DNA from: Streptomyces sp. WMMB 322
Lineage (GTDB): Bacteria > Actinomycetota > Actinomycetes > Streptomycetales > Streptomycetaceae
Assembly: GCF_900090145.1 (NCBI RefSeq)
Contig: NZ_FMHI01000001.1
Span: 768,239 to 832,238 of the forward strand
Length of the DNA stretch: 64,000 bases
Reading direction: 5' to 3'
In this document: positions 10,917 to 19,708 of the stretch, one piece after another
Layout of the letters: the number at the start of each line of letters is the position of its first letter
Numbering within the stretch: the stretch's first letter is position 1
The notes under the pieces: generated by a model
Database searches by the model: none
What the model saw: only the letters and a program-made list of their open reading frames with translations
What the model was told of the DNA's origin: nothing
Translations under genes and position numbers: made by a program

Positions 10917-11858
10917 TCACTCGTCGACCATCAAGCCCTTGCGCAGTCTGTTCAGCGTGCGCGACAGCAGACGGGAGACGTGCATCTGGGAGATGCCGAG
11001 CTCGTCGCCGATCTCGCTCTGGGTCATGTTGGCGACGAAACGCAGCGAGAGGATCGTGCGGTCGCGCGTGGGGAGGTCGGCGATCAGCGGCTTGAGCGAC
11101 TCGACGTACTCGATGCCCTCGAGCCCGTTGTCCTCGTAACCGATGCGGTCGGCCAGGGCGCCCTCGGTGTCGTCCTCCTCCGGCTGCGCGTCCAGGGAGC
11201 TGGCGGTGTAGGCGTTGCTCGCCGCCATGCCCTCGACGACCTCCTCGACGGAGATGTCGAGCCGCTCGGCGAGCTCCTCCATCGTCGGGGCGCGGTCGAG
11301 GTTCTGTGCGAGCTCGTCGCCGGCCTTGGCCAGGTCCAGGCGCAGCTCCTGCAGGCGGCGCGGCACGCGCACGGACCAGGAGGTGTCACGGAAGAAGCGC
11401 TTGATCTCGCCGACGATGGTCGGCATGGCGAACGTCGGGAACTCGACACCGCGCTCCATGTCGAACCGGTCGATGGCCTTGATCAGTCCGATCGTGCCGA
11501 CCTGGACGATGTCCTCCATCGGCTCGCTGCGCGAGCGGAAGCGGGAGGCGGCGAACTTGACCAGGGCCAGGTTGAGTTCGACGAGCGTGTTGCGCACGTA
11601 GGAGAACTCGTGCGTCCCCTCGTCCAGCTTCTCGAGGCGCTTGAAGAGGGTCTTCGACATTGCCCGGGCGTCGACCGGGCCCACCTCGTCGTACGGTGGG
11701 ACCTCCGGGAGCTGGAGCTGGTCGAAGATCTCCTCGACCGCTTCCGGGCTCGTGGGTTCCGGCATCTGGACGGGGGCGAACTGCTCTCCGCCGAGTTGTG
11801 CCGGGAGGGCCGGGGTGGTGGCGGTCTCCGGTATCCCTGGATCGAGCCTGGGTGACAT
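10917..11858 (-). CDS. sigI: SigB/SigF-family alternative sigma factor, SigI-like
   Basis: 313-residue group 3 sigma factor. Region 2 has VELNLALVKFAASRFR, the polymerase-contact segment EDIVQVGTIGLIKAIDRFD and the -10 recognition helix FPTFAMPTIVGEIKRFF. Region 3 follows (DLAKAGDELAQNLDR...), and region 4 has the helix-turn-helix MTQSEIGDELGISQMHVSR. The start is the ATG at 11858 with GGAGG 8 bases upstream; earlier ATGs have no ribosome site. It is divergent from STAS and HATPase genes, the arrangement of the S. coelicolor sigI/arsI/prsI locus beside hut genes (recalled, not searched). A GGGTAAC hexamer on this strand at 11968-11962 resembles a SigB-type -10, but no good -35 was found. Confidence 0.88.
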   Translation of the reverse strand: MSPRLDPGIPETATTPALPAQLGGEQFAPVQMPEPTSPEAVEEIFDQLQLPEVPPYDEVGPVDARAMSKTLFKRLEKLDEGTHEFSYVRNTLVELNLALVKFAASRFRSRSEPMEDIVQVGTIGLIKAIDRFDMERGVEFPTFAMPTIVGEIKRFFRDTSWSVRVPRRLQELRLDLAKAGDELAQNLDRAPTMEELAERLDISVEEVVEGMAASNAYTASSLDAQPEEDDTEGALADRIGYEDNGLEGIEYVESLKPLIADLPTRDRTILSLRFVANMTQSEIGDELGISQMHVSRLLSRTLNRLRKGLMVDE

Positions 11859-12118
11859 GGTGATGTCCTCCATCATTCTCGGCATATGGCAGCCGATGCC
11901 GTGACGTGCACTACGAAGGTGCGGCGCCTCCAAAGCCGACGTGTTTCTGTATTCCTATACGGTTACCCGCTCACGTACGTGTATGGCAAGTGCTGGATGT
12001 CCGAATTTGCCCCAATGTGTGGGTTGTTCGGCTACCGGTACTGCCGGTGAGGGCGTAAGGTTCGAGTCTGTTGACGGGGGCAGAAGATTCGGCGCTTTGG
12101 CGAACAAGAGGGGTGTGC

Positions 12119-12499
12119 ATGGACCGCGGGATGCCCGGAGCTACGAGCCGGGGTCGGCTGACCGTCGACGTACGGCAGCAGGCGGGCAGTGCCGTCGTGA
12201 CCCCCGAGGGAGAGCTCGATCACCACACCGCGGATCTGTTCAGCGAGGCGCTGGAGCAGGCGATCGCGGGCGGTGGCAGCCGCCTGGTGGTGGACTGCAC
12301 CGGACTGGCGTTCTGCGATTCCACCGGCCTGAACGTCCTTCTGGGAGCCCGGCTGAAGGCCGAGGCCGCCGGAGGAGGCGTGCACCTGGCCGCAATGCAG
12401 CCGGTCGTCGCCAGGGTCTTCGAGATCACCGGCGCGGGTGCCGTCTTCACCATCCACGACGATCTCGACTCGGCGCTGGCCAATGTCGCCGAGGCGTGA
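12119..12499 (+). CDS. arsI: STAS-domain anti-sigma factor antagonist (ArsI-like)
   Basis: 126-residue single STAS domain. The diagnostic DSTGLNVLLG loop carries the phosphorylatable serine (Ser68 from the ATG at 12119), preceded by the LVVDCTGLAFC strand. In partner switching the unphosphorylated form binds the anti-sigma kinase and frees the sigma factor; the kinase gene is the next one downstream and the sigma gene is divergent. The ATG at 12119 is preceded by AAGAGGGG; a GTG six bases upstream in the same frame is an alternative start. Confidence 0.88.
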   Translation: MDRGMPGATSRGRLTVDVRQQAGSAVVTPEGELDHHTADLFSEALEQAIAGGGSRLVVDCTGLAFCDSTGLNVLLGARLKAEAAGGGVHLAAMQPVVARVFEITGAGAVFTIHDDLDSALANVAEA

Positions 12500-12696
12500 T
12501 GCACGTTCCGGCAGCTGTGTACACCCCGCGACACGGAAGTTGCATGGGTCACATCACTCGGTCCGTCTCAGTGGGTGTTCCCACGGCTTCGTAGGGCAGG
12601 AGACCTCCTGAGCCAGTCAGAGACTCGTGATGTTGCTCGCTTGCCCGTGGCGCGGCGATGAGAGGCACTATCGGTGATCGGTGAGGTGAACCACTG

Positions 12697-13383
12697 ATGA
12701 GCACCACCCGGCCGTCTCCGGCGGGCGACTGCGGACCGGAGCCCGAGGGCACCGCGACGGCAGCCGCGTCCGGGGCCGGGAGCACCGGGGCCGGAGCCGT
12801 CAGCGGACTCTCCGCGGCCTCGTCAGGGGTATCCGGGACGACGAGGGTTTCGGGTGCGGCAGGGGCCGTCGGCGCAGCCGGGGAGCCGGAGCAGACCGGC
12901 GCCCAGGGCAGGACGGCGAGAGCCGCCCAGGCCGGCGAGTCAGTGCAGGGAGATACGGGGAAGGGTCGTCCGATGCGCCAGGTGCGCAGGCTGCGCCTGG
13001 TCGGCGTCAGCGGTGCCGTTCCCCGTGCCCGTGACTTCGTCCGCCAGGCACTTCAGGACTGGGGCTGGCTTCCCGCCGCCACCGGTGACCAGCGGGCCGC
13101 CGCCGAGGACGTGCTGCTCGTGGTGTCCGAACTGGTGACGAACGCCTGCCTGCACGCGGACGGGCCCGAGGAACTGCGCGTCGGCAGCGGCCCGGAAGTG
13201 CTGCGGCTGGAGATCGTCGACCAGGGAAGCGGGTCGCCGGCACCGCGCACACCGCACCGGGCCGGCCGTCCGGGCGGGCACGGCATGTTCATCGTCCAGC
13301 GGCTCTGCCTGGACTGGGGCGTGGTCCGCAACCCCGAGGGCATGGGCAAGACGGTCTGGGCGGAGCTGGCCGCTCCGAGCTGA
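12697..13383 (+). CDS. prsI: HATPase anti-sigma factor/serine kinase (PrsI-like)
   Basis: 228-residue protein. The first ~92 residues are an Ala/Gly/Ser/Thr-rich low-complexity extension; the rest is an RsbW-type GHKL ATPase. The N box is SELVTNACLHA, the G1 box is VDQGSGSP and the G2 box is GGHGMFIVQRLC. It is expected to bind and inhibit the adjacent SigI-like sigma factor and phosphorylate the STAS partner. The ATG at 12697 has GAGGTG 9 bases upstream. An internal ATG at 12973 with GGGGAAGGG nearby would give a 136-residue protein of more usual length, so the true start is open. Confidence 0.85.
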   Translation: MSTTRPSPAGDCGPEPEGTATAAASGAGSTGAGAVSGLSAASSGVSGTTRVSGAAGAVGAAGEPEQTGAQGRTARAAQAGESVQGDTGKGRPMRQVRRLRLVGVSGAVPRARDFVRQALQDWGWLPAATGDQRAAAEDVLLVVSELVTNACLHADGPEELRVGSGPEVLRLEIVDQGSGSPAPRTPHRAGRPGGHGMFIVQRLCLDWGVVRNPEGMGKTVWAELAAPS

Positions 13384-13478
13384 AGCGGCCCCCCGCCCTG
13401 CCGGTGCTCCGCCGGGCGAACCGGCGCGTCGCTCCGCCGCGCGAACCGGCGCGTCGCGGGCTCGGGCTCCGGCCCGAC

Positions 13479-14708
13479 TCAGCCGTCCAGGGCGCCGATC
13501 GTCGCGACCGACGGCCCGCGCCGCTCACGCAGTTCGCGGGAGACCGCCTCCGCGTCGCCCAGCACGCGCACCGCGTTCTGCCACGTCAGCTTCGCCAGGT
13601 CCTCCCGGGACCAGCCACGCCGCAGGAGTTCGGCGACGAGGTTGGGGTAGCAGGAGACGTCCTCCAGCTGTGCCGGTACCAGCGTCGTGCCGTCGAAGTC
13701 GCCGCCGATGCCGAGGTGGTCGATGCCGGCCACCTCGCGCATGTGGTCCAGATGGTCCGCGACGGTGGAGGCGTCCGCGAAAGGACGCGGATGTTCCTGC
13801 TCGAAGGCGTGACGGATGCGCGCCGCCTCCTCGCCGTTCTGAAGCGGGTGCAGACCGTGGGCCTGCATGTGCTCCTCGGCGGCCCGTGCCCAGTCGACGG
13901 CCTCCGGCAGGACGAACTTCGTCACGAACGTCGCCATCGCCACACCGCCGTTGCCCGGCAGAGACGCGAGCACGTCGTCGGGGATGTTGCGCGGGTGGCC
14001 GCACACCGCGCGTGCCGAGGAGTGCGAGAAGATCACGGGCGCCTCGCTCACCCGCAGCGCGTCCCGCATCGTCGATGCGGCGACGTGCGAGAGGTCGACG
14101 AGCATCCCCAGGCGGTTCATCTCGTGCACGACTTCCTCGCCGAAGCGTGTCAGGCCGTCGTGGCGGGGCTCGTCGGTCGCCGAATCCGCCCAGTCGATGG
14201 TGTCGTTGTGCGTGAGCGTCATGTATCGCACGCCCAGGTCGTACAGCGCGCGCAGCGTGGCGAGGGAGTTGGCGATTGAGTGGCCGCCCTCGGCGCCCAT
14301 CAGCGAGGCGATGCGGCCCTCGGCGCGCGCCGCCTCCATGTCCTCAGCAGTACGGGCGAGCCGCAGGTCCTGCGGGTGGCGGGCCGCCAACTGCCGTACC
14401 ACGTCGATCTGTTCGAGGCAGGCGCTGACCGCTTTGTCACCGGCGAAGTCGGACCGTACGTACACCGACCAGAACTGGGCCCCGACGCCTCCCGCACGCA
14501 GCCGCGGGATGTCGGTGTGCAGCCGGGAGGACTGGTCCTGCGCGATGTCGCACTTGTCGAGGTCGTAGGACACGTGCTCGCGCAGCGCCCACGGCAGGTC
14601 GTTGTGCCCGTCGACGACGGGGTGTTCGGCGAGCAGTTCGCGTGCACGTGCCAGCAGCGCCGCGTTCGCCGCGTCCGACGGGTCCGCTGATTCCGCCGTC
14701 GTCGCCAT
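13479..14708 (-). CDS. Membrane-dipeptidase-family (renal dipeptidase, M19) metallopeptidase
   Basis: 409-residue zinc dipeptidase. The metal-binding HxD is in [13 protein letters not shown], the bridging Glu in LMGAEGGHS, and further His ligands in VDLSHVA and [10 protein letters not shown]. The C-terminal [13 protein letters not shown] is also typical. There is no signal peptide, so a cytoplasmic location is likely despite the family name. The ATG at 14708 overlaps the purE stop (TGATG), making it the third gene of a purK-purE-dipeptidase operon. The physiological dipeptide is not known. Confidence 0.92.
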   Translation of the reverse strand: MATTAESADPSDAANAALLARARELLAEHPVVDGHNDLPWALREHVSYDLDKCDIAQDQSSRLHTDIPRLRAGGVGAQFWSVYVRSDFAGDKAVSACLEQIDVVRQLAARHPQDLRLARTAEDMEAARAEGRIASLMGAEGGHSIANSLATLRALYDLGVRYMTLTHNDTIDWADSATDEPRHDGLTRFGEEVVHEMNRLGMLVDLSHVAASTMRDALRVSEAPVIFSHSSARAVCGHPRNIPDDVLASLPGNGGVAMATFVTKFVLPEAVDWARAAEEHMQAHGLHPLQNGEEAARIRHAFEQEHPRPFADASTVADHLDHMREVAGIDHLGIGGDFDGTTLVPAQLEDVSCYPNLVAELLRRGWSREDLAKLTWQNAVRVLGDAEAVSRELRERRGPSVATIGALDG

Positions 14709-15244
14709 CAGTTGCCTCCGAAACCGAAGCCGGTCCTGCTCGCGGCGACCTTGCCGCGCAGCCGGCGGCCCTTCTCCGTGGCCTCCTCGTTCAGCTCGTC
14801 CTGGAAGCGCCGCATGCGCTCCTGCAGTTCGGGGTCGTGCGCCGCGAGCATGCGCACGGCCAGCAGACCGGCGTTGCGCGCGCCGCCCACCGAGACCGTT
14901 GCCACGGGCACACCCGCCGGCATCTGCACGATGGAGAGCAGCGAGTCCATGCCGTCGAGGTACTTCAGCGGCACCGGCACGCCGATCACCGGCAGCGGCG
15001 TCACCGAAGCGAGCATGCCGGGGAGATGGGCCGCGCCGCCCGCGCCCGCGATGATCGCGCGCAGCCCGCGCCCGGCGGCCTCCTCGCCGTACGTCACCAT
15101 CTCGCGCGGCATGCGGTGCGCGGAGACGACGTCGGCCTCGAAGGGCACCTCGAACTCGTCGAGCGCCCTGGCGGCCTCCTCCATGACGGGCCAGTCGGAG
15201 TCGGAGCCCATGACGAGGCCGACGAGCGGGGTTCCATGCGTCAT
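14708..15244 (-). CDS. purE: N5-carboxyaminoimidazole ribonucleotide mutase
   Basis: 178-residue purine biosynthesis enzyme converting N5-CAIR to CAIR. Family motifs are [14 protein letters not shown] at the N-terminus, SAHRMPREM with the catalytic His, and [14 protein letters not shown]. The ATG at 15244 overlaps the purK stop by 4 bases (ATGA), and its stop overlaps the next gene, so all three are coupled. The last ~20 residues are a basic tail. Confidence 0.95.
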   Translation of the reverse strand: MTHGTPLVGLVMGSDSDWPVMEEAARALDEFEVPFEADVVSAHRMPREMVTYGEEAAGRGLRAIIAGAGGAAHLPGMLASVTPLPVIGVPVPLKYLDGMDSLLSIVQMPAGVPVATVSVGGARNAGLLAVRMLAAHDPELQERMRRFQDELNEEATEKGRRLRGKVAASRTGFGFGGN

Positions 15245-16437
15245 TCGTTGACCGTTCCTCGCAGGTATCCGGCGGCGTGTGCGGCACGTTCGCGCACGTC
15301 GTCCAAGTCGTCGCCGTAGGTGTTGACGTGGCCGACCTTGCGGCCGGGCTTCACGTCCTTGCCGTACATGTGGATCTTCAACTGCGGGTCGCGGGCCATG
15401 AGGTGGCGGTACGCCGGGTACATGTCCGGGTAGTCGCCGCCGAGCACGTTCGCCATCACGGTCCAGCGTGCGCGGGGGCGCGGGTCGCCGAGGGGCAGAT
15501 CGAGCACGGCGCGCAGATGGTTGGCGAACTGGGAGGTGACCGCACCGTCCTGGGTCCAGTGACCCGAGTTGTGCGGGCGCATCGCCAGTTCGTTCACGAG
15601 CACCCGCCCGTCGCGCGTCTCGAACAGCTCGACTGCCAGGTGCCCGACGACATCCAGCTCCTGCGCGATCCTCAGCGCCAGTTCCTGCGCCGTGACCGCC
15701 TCGTCGCCGGGAAGACCGGGCGCGGGCGCGATCACCGTGTCGCAGACGCCGCCGACCTGGATGGACTCGACGACCGGGTACGCCACGGCCTGCCCGTGCG
15801 GCGAGCGCACCACGCAGGCCGCCAGCTCGCGTGCGAAGTCGACCTGCTCCTCGGCCAGTACGGGCACTCCGGCCCTGAAGGGGACGGCGGCCTCGCCGGT
15901 CGTGCGCACGACCCAGACGCCCTTGCCGTCGTACCCGCCGCGCACCGTCTTCAGCACGACGGGGACGGGGAAGCCGGCGCCCTCGGTGGTACCGGCGCCG
16001 TCGGGCCCGGCCGCACCGTCGGCCAGGGCGACCTCGGCGGCGAAGGCGGCCACGTCGGCCGGGTCCTGCACGATGCGGTGCCGCGGGCAGGGCACGCCGA
16101 GCGCGTCCAGGCGTGCCCGCATGATCCCCTTGTCCTGGGCGTGCTCCAGCGCGCCGGGGCCGGGCCGCACGGGCATGCCGTCCGCCTCCAGCGCGCGCAG
16201 ATGGTCCGTCGGCACGTGCTCGTGGTCGAAGGTGACCACGTCGCAGCCGCGCGCGAAGTCGCGCAGCGTGCCGAGGTCGCGGTGGTCGCCGACCACGACG
16301 TCGCGCACGGCCTGCGCGGCGGAGTCCTGCGGGGTGTCCGCGAGGAGCCTGAATCTGATGCCGAGGGGGATGCCCGCCTCGTGGGTCATGCGGGCGAGCT
16401 GGCCGCCACCGACCATGCCGACTACGGGGAACGTCAC
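15241..16437 (-). CDS. purK: N5-carboxyaminoimidazole ribonucleotide synthase
   Basis: ATP-grasp enzyme that carboxylates AIR with ATP and bicarbonate, feeding PurE. About 398 residues from the GTG at 16437: N-terminal [13 protein letters not shown], the ATP-binding [25 protein letters not shown], and the C-terminal [13 protein letters not shown] signature. A glycine/alanine-rich insert ([15 protein letters not shown]) lies before the ATP site. The start is uncertain: GTG 16437 is preferred because the conserved family N-terminus begins there, while ATG 16461 adds eight residues; neither has a good ribosome site. Confidence 0.93.
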   Translation of the reverse strand: MTFPVVGMVGGGQLARMTHEAGIPLGIRFRLLADTPQDSAAQAVRDVVVGDHRDLGTLRDFARGCDVVTFDHEHVPTDHLRALEADGMPVRPGPGALEHAQDKGIMRARLDALGVPCPRHRIVQDPADVAAFAAEVALADGAAGPDGAGTTEGAGFPVPVVLKTVRGGYDGKGVWVVRTTGEAAVPFRAGVPVLAEEQVDFARELAACVVRSPHGQAVAYPVVESIQVGGVCDTVIAPAPGLPGDEAVTAQELALRIAQELDVVGHLAVELFETRDGRVLVNELAMRPHNSGHWTQDGAVTSQFANHLRAVLDLPLGDPRPRARWTVMANVLGGDYPDMYPAYRHLMARDPQLKIHMYGKDVKPGRKVGHVNTYGDDLDDVRERAAHAAGYLRGTVNE

Positions 16438-16666
16438 AGCCTCAGCGTATCCGCACCGCATCCGCTGCCGAAGCGGCGGTGGTGGCAGCCGCCCGGACCG
16501 GCCGCACGGGCCCCGGCCTGTGCCGCCGCGGGGCGGCCGGGCGACGCGCCGCCCGCCTCCCCCGGCGGCACGGCCCGCGCTCGACCGCGCTGCGGGAGCA
16601 GATGGCCGCTGGTTAGCATGTGGCGCGGGGGACGGACGACGTCGACCGAAACGGGGCAGCGGCACT

Positions 16667-17203
16667 ATGGGTGACTGGAGCGCGGCGCGCGCACTGAGAC
16701 GACTGCGCACCAGGCTGGAGCGTCTCGCCCGCGAGGCCGCCAAGTTCGGCACCGTCGGGGCCGTCGGTTTCCTGGTCAACGTCGCCGTCTTCAACCTGTG
16801 CATCCACACGTTGCAGTTGGCGCCCATCCGCTCCGGTGTGATCTCCCAGGTCGTTGCGATCGGCACGAACTATCTGGGCAACCGCTACTGGACGTACCGG
16901 CACACCGACAAGCGCCGCATCCGACGCGAGACCGTCCTGTTCTTCTTCTTCAGCGGTATCGCGCTCGTCATCGAGAACGCGGTGCTCGCCGTGTCGCACT
17001 ACGGGCTGGGATACACCTCGCCGCTCGCGGACAACATCGCGAAGAACGTCGTCGGCCTCGGCATCGGGACCGTCTTCCGCTTCTGGACGTACCGCACATG
17101 GGTCTTCCGTCAGAGTTCAGGCCGCATTCTCGCCGCTTCCCCTGCCCCCGACGGTCTCGCGGCTGAGGAAGAGCGCGAAAACCGGCGGGTGATGCTGAAG
17201 TAG
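16667..17203 (+). CDS. GtrA-family membrane protein
   Basis: 178-residue polytopic membrane protein of the GtrA/DPMS-associated family, thought to help move lipid-linked sugars across the membrane. The opening helix FGTVGAVGFLVNVAVFNL is diagnostic, followed by three more hydrophobic segments and the TYRHTDK and FRFWTYRTWVFR loops typical of the family. The ATG at 16667 has a poor ribosome site. The last 87 bases overlap, in antisense, the 3' end of the histidine kinase gene. It is divergent from purK. Confidence 0.85.
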   Translation: MGDWSAARALRRLRTRLERLAREAAKFGTVGAVGFLVNVAVFNLCIHTLQLAPIRSGVISQVVAIGTNYLGNRYWTYRHTDKRRIRRETVLFFFFSGIALVIENAVLAVSHYGLGYTSPLADNIAKNVVGLGIGTVFRFWTYRTWVFRQSSGRILAASPAPDGLAAEEERENRRVMLK

Positions 17204-18400
17204 CTCCAGCCGTCCGCCGTCCGCCTCCGCCAGGTCACGGGCGACGGCGAGGCCGAGACCGGTGGAGTTGTGGCCGCTGACGGTCCGTTCGAAGACGCGC
17301 GAGCCCAGTTCGGGGTCCACGCCGGGACCTTCGTCCGTCACCTCGACCACGACCTGGTTGCCGGTGACGCGGGTGCGCAGCGCGACCCTTCCCGCCCCGT
17401 GCATCAGGGAGTTCTCGATCAGCGTCGCCAGCACTCCCGCGACGGCTCCGGGCGTGCCCACCACCCTCAGTCCGGGCTTGCCGGAACGCACGATCGCGCG
17501 GCCCGCGCTCCGGTAGGCGGGCTTCCACTCCTCCACCTGCTGCTTGAGAACCTCGTCGAGGTCGAGGCCGACCGCCGAAGCCGAGCGCGGATCACGGGAG
17601 TTGGTGAGCAGCCGCTGCACGACGTCCGTGAGCCGCTCGACCTGGGCCAGCGCGATGGTCGCCTCCTCCTTGACGATGGCCCGGTCGTCGGGGTCGTCGG
17701 TGTCGGCGGTGGCGATGATCTCCTCCAGCCGCATCGACAGCGCGGTGAGGGGCGTACGCAGCTGATGTGAGGCGTCCGCGGCGAGGCGGCGCTCGGCGGT
17801 CAGCATCCGGCCGATGCGGTCCGCGCTTCCGTCCAGGACGTCCGCGACGCGGTCGAGTTCGGGCACCCCGTAGCGCCGGTGCCGTGGCCGGGGATCGCCG
17901 GAGCCGAGCCGTTCCGCGGTCTCGGCCAGGTCCGTGAGCGGCGCCACGACGCGGTGCGCCTGCCGTACGGCGAGGATGGCGGCCGCCGCGACCGCGAGCA
18001 GCGCGACCGCCAGGATGATCAACAGCGTGCGCCCCAGCTCGTCCTGCACCGTGCCGTAGCTCTGCTGCACCGTGATGCGCTCTCCGTGCGCGCCCTTCTG
18101 CGAGGCCTCGATGACCTTGCCCTCGGGACGCTTCCCCAGCGTGATGGCCTTCCTGCCGGGCACTTCGATGCGCACGTGACGGTTGTGCGGCACGGCGTTG
18201 TTCATGGTCGCGGGGGAGACCTTCTCCTCGGCGACTATGCGGCTCTCGACGACGGAGACCAGCTGCACCGCCTCCGACTTCACGCTGTCGCGGGCGCTGT
18301 TCTCGATGGAGCGGGACTCGACGAGGATCAGCGAGATGCCGAAGACGGCGACGACGACGAGCACGACGGCGAGGGTCGAGAGGATCAGCCTGCGCCGCAT
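17117..18400 (-). CDS. Two-component sensor histidine kinase
   Basis: 427-residue membrane kinase. TM1 spans residues 4-27, a ~95-residue extracytoplasmic sensor follows, and TM2 is at about 125-146. A HAMP-like linker precedes the H box ASHQLRTPLTAL (phospho-His 212), and the ATPase domain has ENSLMHG (N box), VTDEGPGVDPE (G1) and STGLGLAVARDLAEADGG (G2). The partner regulator is 95 bases upstream on the same strand. Its last ~28 codons overlap the gtrA 3' end in antisense. The input signal is not identifiable. Confidence 0.93.
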   Translation of the reverse strand: MRRRLILSTLAVVLVVVAVFGISLILVESRSIENSARDSVKSEAVQLVSVVESRIVAEEKVSPATMNNAVPHNRHVRIEVPGRKAITLGKRPEGKVIEASQKGAHGERITVQQSYGTVQDELGRTLLIILAVALLAVAAAAILAVRQAHRVVAPLTDLAETAERLGSGDPRPRHRRYGVPELDRVADVLDGSADRIGRMLTAERRLAADASHQLRTPLTALSMRLEEIIATADTDDPDDRAIVKEEATIALAQVERLTDVVQRLLTNSRDPRSASAVGLDLDEVLKQQVEEWKPAYRSAGRAIVRSGKPGLRVVGTPGAVAGVLATLIENSLMHGAGRVALRTRVTGNQVVVEVTDEGPGVDPELGSRVFERTVSGHNSTGLGLAVARDLAEADGGRLELLQHHPPVFALFLSRETVGGRGSGENAA

Positions 18401-18495
18401 GTCACGCCCTCCGTCATGGGCCCGCCGCGGGAGCGCCGGCCGCGGTCAGCGGGGAGGAGCGGGGTGGAGGACGGCGGGGCCGGCACGCCTGACTC

Positions 18496-19176
18496 TCAGC
18501 TCTTCTCGAACCGGAAACCGACGCCCCGCACTGTGGCGATGTAGCGCGGGTTGGCGGCGTCGTCGCCGAGCTTCTTGCGGAGCCAGGAGATGTGCATGTC
18601 GAGGGTCTTGGTGGACGACCACCACGTGGTGTCCCAGACCTCGCGCATGAGCTGGTCACGGGTGACGACCCGCCCGGCGTCCCGCACCAGCACCCGCAGC
18701 AGGTCGAACTCCTTGGCCGTCAGCTGGAGTTCCTCCTCGCCCATCCACACGCGGTGCGAGTCGACGTCGATGCGCACCCCGTGGGTGGCCGGCGGAACGG
18801 CGGGCTCCGCGGCGGCGCCCCGGCGCAGCAGGGCGCGTACGCGTGCGAGCAGCTCGGCGAGGCGGAAGGGCTTGGTGACGTAGTCGTCGGCACCCGCGTC
18901 CAGGCCGACGACGGTGTCGACCTCGTCCGCGCGAGCGGTGAGGACGAGCACGGGGAAGGTATGACCGTGGTTGCGCAGCCGGCGGCAGACCTCCAGTCCG
19001 TCCATGCCGGGCAGTCCGAGGTCGAGCACGACCAGGTCGATGCCGTCCTTGAGGCCTGCGTCGAGGGCCCCGGGGCCGTCCTCGCGCACCTCGACCTCGT
19101 ATCCCTCACGGCGCAGCGCGCGGGCCAGGGGCTCCGAGATGGCGGCGTCGTCCTCGGCGAGCAGTACACGGGTCAT
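18496..19176 (-). CDS. OmpR/PhoB-family response regulator
   Basis: 226-residue regulator. The receiver domain has the acidic pair in LLAEDDAA, phospho-Asp52 in LVVLDLGLPGMDG and the switch Lys in YVTKPFRLAE. The C-terminal winged helix begins near LTAKEFDLLRVLVR and ends with WLRKKLGDD...VRGVGFRFE. The ATG at 19176 starts the conserved TRVLLAED strand; an in-frame start 16 codons upstream is less likely. It is encoded just upstream of its histidine kinase. Confidence 0.93.
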   Translation of the reverse strand: MTRVLLAEDDAAISEPLARALRREGYEVEVREDGPGALDAGLKDGIDLVVLDLGLPGMDGLEVCRRLRNHGHTFPVLVLTARADEVDTVVGLDAGADDYVTKPFRLAELLARVRALLRRGAAAEPAVPPATHGVRIDVDSHRVWMGEEELQLTAKEFDLLRVLVRDAGRVVTRDQLMREVWDTTWWSSTKTLDMHISWLRKKLGDDAANPRYIATVRGVGFRFEKS

Positions 19177-19708
19177 GGGCCGATCGTAGTCCTCGTCGCC
19201 GAGCGTAAGGCCGGTCCCTGCCAACCAGTGCAGATCGTCGGAGATGCCAACTCGTTACCTTCGAATTGACTGGGAATTTACTCCCTGCACCTGTGATCCT
19301 GCTCCCACTTCCTTCCGTTACCAGTACCCCCGTGACGTATGGTGAGCTGGCTTCCGGCGTGATCACCAGGGGCGGGGGCCCCGGCGGAGCCAGTGCGGTG
19401 GTGATCCTGTGGCGCCGGCCGACCGTGTCCGTGAACCGGTGGCCGGGCGGTCCGGCGGTGGACTTCCGCCAAGGGGGCGGGCGAGCACCAGCACGATCCT
19501 CCCCCCGGAATGCCGGGCCTTCAGGAGCTCCGTCCGCGAGGGCGCCGTCGTCTCCCGGTCCGGACCGTGGCGGAAGCGGAACCAGCAACCACATGTCCCA
19601 GCGCCGGGCCCCGCCGTGTGAGAAGCACGCGGGGCTCCCCGGGTCCGGCAGCACCCCGCCGGCGTCCGGGGCACCGGCCCCCTTCTCACACAGCGAGGAA
19701 CCCCCCAC
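19177..19708. other. Intergenic region with long inverted repeat before the POT transporter
   Basis: 532 bases between the divergent response regulator and POT genes. A 9-bp inverted repeat TGTGAGAAG/CTTCTCACA (19617-19625, 19682-19690) brackets a 56-base GC-rich loop just before the POT ribosome site (GCGAGGAA), so the transporter mRNA may have a structured leader. Reading frames in the region look like GC-biased non-coding sequence; no convincing gene was found. Confidence 0.4.

Noticed and set aside
11859..11933. Upstream ATG starts for sigI
   Set aside because: No ribosome site, whereas the ATG at 11858 has GGAGG at proper spacing.
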